Part shown: piece by piece, positions 61,601 through 64,000 of the stretch
Numbering within the stretch: the first letter of the stretch is position 1
How the letters are laid out: the number at the start of each line of letters is the position of its first letter
DNA from: Algoriphagus sp. AK58
GTDB lineage: Bacteria; Bacteroidota; Bacteroidia; Cytophagales; Cyclobacteriaceae
DNA: 64,000 bases
Assembly (NCBI RefSeq): GCF_014324365.1
Contig: NZ_QEIG01000008.1
Span: 744,001-808,000 of the forward strand
Direction of reading: 5' to 3'
Translations under genes and position numbers: made by a program
Notes under the pieces: model-generated
Told to the model about the DNA's origin: nothing
Seen by the model: only the letters and a program-made list of their open reading frames with translations
The model's database searches: none

Positions 61601-61951
61601 TCTCTTTGGATCAACCAACCTATTGGCTCATTCAAAAAGGAGTCTCTTCCGGCAGAAATTCAATACGCCCCCATTCATGCCATTACCTTGATGGAAAGAC
61701 GAGGGCAGTCCCCTCTTCTCATTTTGGGAGGAAATGAAAGCCGGATCAAACCTGAAATGGGCACTCATCTTGGGAGTTACGGATGGGTGCTATCCTTTGA
61801 AAATCACAAATGGAGCATTCAAAAGCCCCAGGAAAGCGGACTCTTTATCACAGGAGAAATCAGGGATTTTCAATGGATCAATCAAGAAAACAAAACCAGC
61901 TTACTCATCTTAAGAAACAATGAAAAACCATTGGTATTTAACTATCGCTAG
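58667..61951 (+). CDS. CRTAC1-like VCBS/FG-GAP lipoprotein with ASPIC/UnbV domain (1)
   Basis: 1094 residues from GTG 58667; lipobox FSC (Cys17). Repeated VCBS/FG-GAP calcium-loop motifs (DINQDGLPDLF, DINGDGLLDIY, DYDKDGDLDMY, DLDNDGDLDLV, DQDGDLDLI, DLNGDGLLDIL) span about 50-1000, with an ASPIC/UnbV domain near 505-600 (GTFLKMDLGS...LHFGLGG). Integrin-like propellers on the cell surface; in Bacteroidota such proteins often sit next to SusCD, probably for carbohydrate or protein binding. A paralogue starts at 62492. Confidence 0.9.
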   Translation: MKISNLFLLGFLILFSCGKKEQETSTLFTLLDESRTGIGFRNDLSYTEKINPYTFRNFYNGAGVAIGDINQDGLPDLFFAGNQTSNKLYLNEGNLKFKDITDQAGLNSAGYWSTGVSMADINGDGLLDIYVCKSGPLEGEHRHNELFINNGDLTFSEKSKEYGIAEEGLSQHAVFFDYDKDGDLDMYLLSNSGRSVGLYDLREGQREIRDPEGGNKLFRNDGARFTDVSEEAGIYGSAIGYGLGVTVADVNQDSWPDLYVSNDFFERDYLYLNKKDGTFSEVLTQAMPEISMGSMGADIADLDNDLLPDVMVTEMLPKDLSRVKTKTPFEEWDKFQANQKAGYHRQFTRNTLQRNLGLNPLDSLPVFVEISRFAGIEATDWSWGALIFDADLDGKKDIFIANGIVKDLTDFDFVDFYANNQEKVAGYRKDSILVTKMIDEFPSVPQMNYFFKNRGEMSFDNIAETEGLSQLTFSTGAAYADLDNDGDLDLVVNNLNDRAFVYQNNTISPSQGTFLKMDLGSAFGTKVEVFAGDLKQQQEYQPVKGYMSSVDPRLHFGLGGKNKVDSVLIHWNSGKITKLQNLASNQILQAKESDGSAVQYLTKKTEQIFTSEPTERISFHHIESDFVDFDRDRLRFWSISNEGPRAAQADVNGDGRMDLFIPAAKGKTSALLLQPSDGKWEQSQRPLFEKDSLAEDVVAHFFDANGDGMADLLVGSGGIEFSDYSPFYMDRLYLNDGKGKFSHTAQQFAPTPTSFILSHDLDQDGDLDLIIGQRVQPFAYGVPVGVQFWENDGKANFTQITSRWEELFSHLGMLTDGALADLNGDGNIELILVGEWMPVTVFTFSKGSWTNSTSEFGLENTRGFWKRILVKDLNGDGLLDILAGNQGLNSRLRTSPNQPLKMVVNDFDQNGAIEQILFQTVQNRSIPWVLKNPLLRQIPILKKQLLTYDSYKDKSLEELFPQSVWANSLFLQADVLETSLWINQPIGSFKKESLPAEIQYAPIHAITLMERRGQSPLLILGGNESRIKPEMGTHLGSYGWVLSFENHKWSIQKPQESGLFITGEIRDFQWINQENKTSLLILRNNEKPLVFNYR

Positions 61952-62495
61952 TATTCTTTTACTTTCCTTTACTTCCTGCCAAAGCGAGTATGAAAAAATG
62001 GAAAAGCGCGAACTGGCCTCAGGAAAGGTGGTCAACGACTTGTTTTTTGGTCTTGAGCTTGGGATGACGCAAAAGCAATTTTTTGAAACCTGCTGGAACC
62101 TAAACAAAGAGGGTGTATTGACCAATGGTCCCACAGAGCTTTCTGTGCAACACAGCTTGGTATTTCCATCCGGAAACCCCGGCAAAATGCGTTTTTATCC
62201 GAAGTTTGATGAAGGTAAAATTTATCTAATGCCAGTGGAATTTATTTACGACGGCTGGTCACCTTGGAATGAAGACCTAGCCGTTGAAAAGCTTCGTGAA
62301 GATGTAGTCAAGCTATTTGAGAAATGGTACGGAGAGGGCTTTATCGAAGTGTCCAATGAAGATAAATCCCAGATCGCCTATGTAAAAATGGACGGAAACC
62401 GACGAATACGGATTTTCAAAAAACATATTTCAGCAGTAAGAGCAGAGATCACGGATCTGCCCATTCAGCGAAAAATCAGCCAGAAAGCATCATGA
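61920..62495 (+). CDS. Hypothetical lipoprotein between two CRTAC1-like genes
   Basis: 191 residues, lipobox FTSC (Cys20). ATG overlaps the upstream gene by 32 bp, and the stop overlaps the start of the next gene (ATGA), so three genes are translationally linked. The mature part has no family I recognise; alternating beta and helical segments, e.g. DLFFGLELGMTQKQFFETCWNLN, suggest a small globular domain. Perhaps an accessory to the surface complex. Confidence 0.75.
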   Translation: MKNHWYLTIASILLLSFTSCQSEYEKMEKRELASGKVVNDLFFGLELGMTQKQFFETCWNLNKEGVLTNGPTELSVQHSLVFPSGNPGKMRFYPKFDEGKIYLMPVEFIYDGWSPWNEDLAVEKLREDVVKLFEKWYGEGFIEVSNEDKSQIAYVKMDGNRRIRIFKKHISAVRAEITDLPIQRKISQKAS

Positions 62496-64000
62496 AAAAA
62501 CTCTTCGTCGGCCTGATACTCCTTTCTGCCCTTGCATCGTGCTCCAAGCCCGAAAAAAAGGATCCTACACTTTTTGAAGAAATCCTGCCCAATGTATCCG
62601 GGGTGGACTTCGAGAACGACCTTACTTTTGACGAAAAGTTCAACATCTTCACCTACCGCAATTACTACAATGGAGGCGGAGTAGCCATCGGAGATGTCAA
62701 TAATGACGGTTTGGTGGATTTGTATTTCACTGCAAACCTTGGCCCCAATAAGCTTTACCTCAACAAGGGAGACTTCAAGTTTGAGGATGTGACCGAAAAA
62801 GCCGGAGTGGCAGGCACGCGCGCATGGAGTACGGGGGTGGCTATGGCCGATGTCAATGGGGATGGTTTCCTGGATATCTATGTCTGCAACTCAGGGGATA
62901 TTTCAGGGGACAACAAGCAGAACGAACTCTTTATCAACCAAGGCGACGGCACCTTCAAGGAAATGGCCGAGGCTTATGGCTTGGCAGATCAGGGATTTTC
63001 CACCCATGCGGTCTTCTTCGATTACGATAAGGACGGAGATCTGGATGTCTACCTGCTTAATAATTCCTATCAGGCGATCGGAACCTTTAATAAAATGCAA
63101 AACGAGCGCCCTAAGCGAGACCCTGTGGGCGGTGATAAGCTGTTTAGAAATGATGGGGAAACCTTTACCGATGTCAGCGAGGAAGCTGGGATTTATGGTT
63201 CTGTGATCGGTTTTGGCTTGGGGATCACCATCGGAGACGTCAATCAAGATACTTGGCCGGATATTTTTATTTCCAATGACTTTTTTGAAAAGGACTACCT
63301 ATACATCAACAATCAGGACGGAACCTTTACCGAATCACTGGAATCCTACATGCGTTCTATCAGCGCAGCTTCTATGGGTGCGGACATTGCCGACCTCAAC
63401 GGGGATGGGCTCTTGGATATTTTTGTGACCGACATGCTTCCAGAACCATCAAGCAGACTGAAGCAGGTGACGACCTTTGAAAATTGGGACAAATTCCAGT
63501 TTAACAAGACGCACGGCTACCACTACCAATTCTCGCGTAACATGCTCCATGTGAACAATGGAGATGGGACGTTTAGTGAAATGGGCCGTCTGGCTAATGT
63601 AGAAGCGACCGACTGGAGCTGGGGCGCCCTTTTGTTTGACATGGACAATGATGGTAAGCGGGACATCTTCGTGGCTAACGGCATCTATCAGGACATCACA
63701 GACCTCGATTACCTCAATTTTATCGACGATGAGGAGACCAAAATCAAAATCATCTCCCAAGACGGAGTGGATTACAAGGCCCTTATCGACCCGATTCCGG
63801 TCAATCCTGTACCAAACTATGCCTACCGAAATTTGGGTGATTTGCAATTTGAAAATATGGCAAATCAATGGGGACTGGGTACTCCGATCCACTCCAACGG
63901 CTCAGCTTATGGAGATTTGAATAATGATGGCACCTTGGATTTGGTCATCAGCAATGTGAATAAACCTGCTCAGATTTTCAGGAATCAAGGGAAAACCCTA
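62492..64000 (+). CDS. CRTAC1-like VCBS lipoprotein (2), truncated at window edge
   Basis: 503 codons from ATG 62492, still open at 64000, so no stop in the window. Lipobox ASC (Cys17). Motifs DVNNDGLVDLY, DVNGDGFLDIY, DYDKDGDLDVY, DLNGDGLLDIF, DMDNDGKRDIF, DLNNDGTLDLV in the same order and context as the paralogue at 58667 (e.g. YNGGGVAIGD vs YNGAGVAIGD). Likely cell-surface propeller lipoprotein of the same operon. Confidence 0.88.
   Translation, partial: MKKLFVGLILLSALASCSKPEKKDPTLFEEILPNVSGVDFENDLTFDEKFNIFTYRNYYNGGGVAIGDVNNDGLVDLYFTANLGPNKLYLNKGDFKFEDVTEKAGVAGTRAWSTGVAMADVNGDGFLDIYVCNSGDISGDNKQNELFINQGDGTFKEMAEAYGLADQGFSTHAVFFDYDKDGDLDVYLLNNSYQAIGTFNKMQNERPKRDPVGGDKLFRNDGETFTDVSEEAGIYGSVIGFGLGITIGDVNQDTWPDIFISNDFFEKDYLYINNQDGTFTESLESYMRSISAASMGADIADLNGDGLLDIFVTDMLPEPSSRLKQVTTFENWDKFQFNKTHGYHYQFSRNMLHVNNGDGTFSEMGRLANVEATDWSWGALLFDMDNDGKRDIFVANGIYQDITDLDYLNFIDDEETKIKIISQDGVDYKALIDPIPVNPVPNYAYRNLGDLQFENMANQWGLGTPIHSNGSAYGDLNNDGTLDLVISNVNKPAQIFRNQGKTL

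Noticed and set aside
1..64000. tRNA or rRNA genes
   Set aside because: No cloverleaf-like CCA-ended segment or rRNA-like conserved block was recognised on reading; no RNA gene can be supported.

Overview
The window is a chromosomal segment of a Bacteroidota bacterium, most likely order Cytophagales near Algoriphagus/Cyclobacteriaceae; the family-level call is inference. The evidence is a SusC/SusD pair, a type IX secretion (T9SS) C-terminal sorting domain, PorT encoded behind UbiE, many Bacteroidota-typical families (DUF5606, DUF5686, DUF5916, CRTAC1-like proteins), and the Bacteroidota -7 promoter box TAnnTTTG, with no consistent Shine-Dalgarno sequences. I see no rRNA, tRNA, CRISPR array, phage or complete insertion sequence.

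Layout. 1-8.1 kb: the 5' part of an Nfu-type Fe-S scaffold gene, a ThuA-like secreted protein, a VanX-like dipeptidase with an SDR, a solitary ccmB, a sterol-desaturase-like hydroxylase, a PQQ dehydrogenase with a built-in cytochrome c domain, a frameshifted GH16 gene, and a small coiled-coil membrane protein. 8.1-24.3 kb: an orphan TPR histidine kinase, acyl-CoA dehydrogenase, F420/NADP-oxidoreductase-like protein, a DUF4143 ATPase, a flotillin/NfeD pair, an S9 peptidase, a PD40 lipoprotein, a YtcJ-like amidohydrolase and a T9SS-exported FG-GAP protein. 24.4-33.7 kb: murF, two tandem VapBC-type toxin-antitoxin modules, housekeeping genes (DUF2461, marC, rnhA, yihA/engB, ubiE, porT) and a 59-codon small gene. 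33.8-39.0 kb: a tightly coupled catabolic operon (small membrane protein, SSF symporter, GH88-like hydrolase, old-yellow-enzyme homologue, SDR). 39.1-42.9 kb: a PIN toxin gene broken by an amber codon, a purine permease coupled to an apparently exported MTA/SAH nucleosidase, and a Ca/Na antiporter. 43-53.5 kb: large envelope proteins and a second DUF4143 ATPase followed by a repeat-rich intergenic region. 54-64 kb: a SusC-SusD-CRTAC1 lipoprotein cluster that runs off the window.

Most notable signals. (1) Both DUF4143 ATPase genes carry, just upstream, two palindromic units repeated with exactly the same 32-bp period but with different sequences; both are followed downstream, in the same relative orientation, by copies of one roughly 99-bp repeat. 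This may be an undescribed self-regulated cassette. (2) Six genes have a TAnnTTTG-like box exactly four bases before ATG, which predicts leaderless mRNAs and supports an otherwise unnoticed 59-codon gene. (3) A predicted periplasmic MTA/SAH nucleosidase is translationally coupled to an adenine-type permease, suggesting extracytoplasmic purine salvage. (4) The SSF-GH88-OYE-SDR operon looks like an uncharacterised sugar-acid or glycoside pathway. (5) A perfect 20-bp LacI-type palindrome lies upstream of susC.
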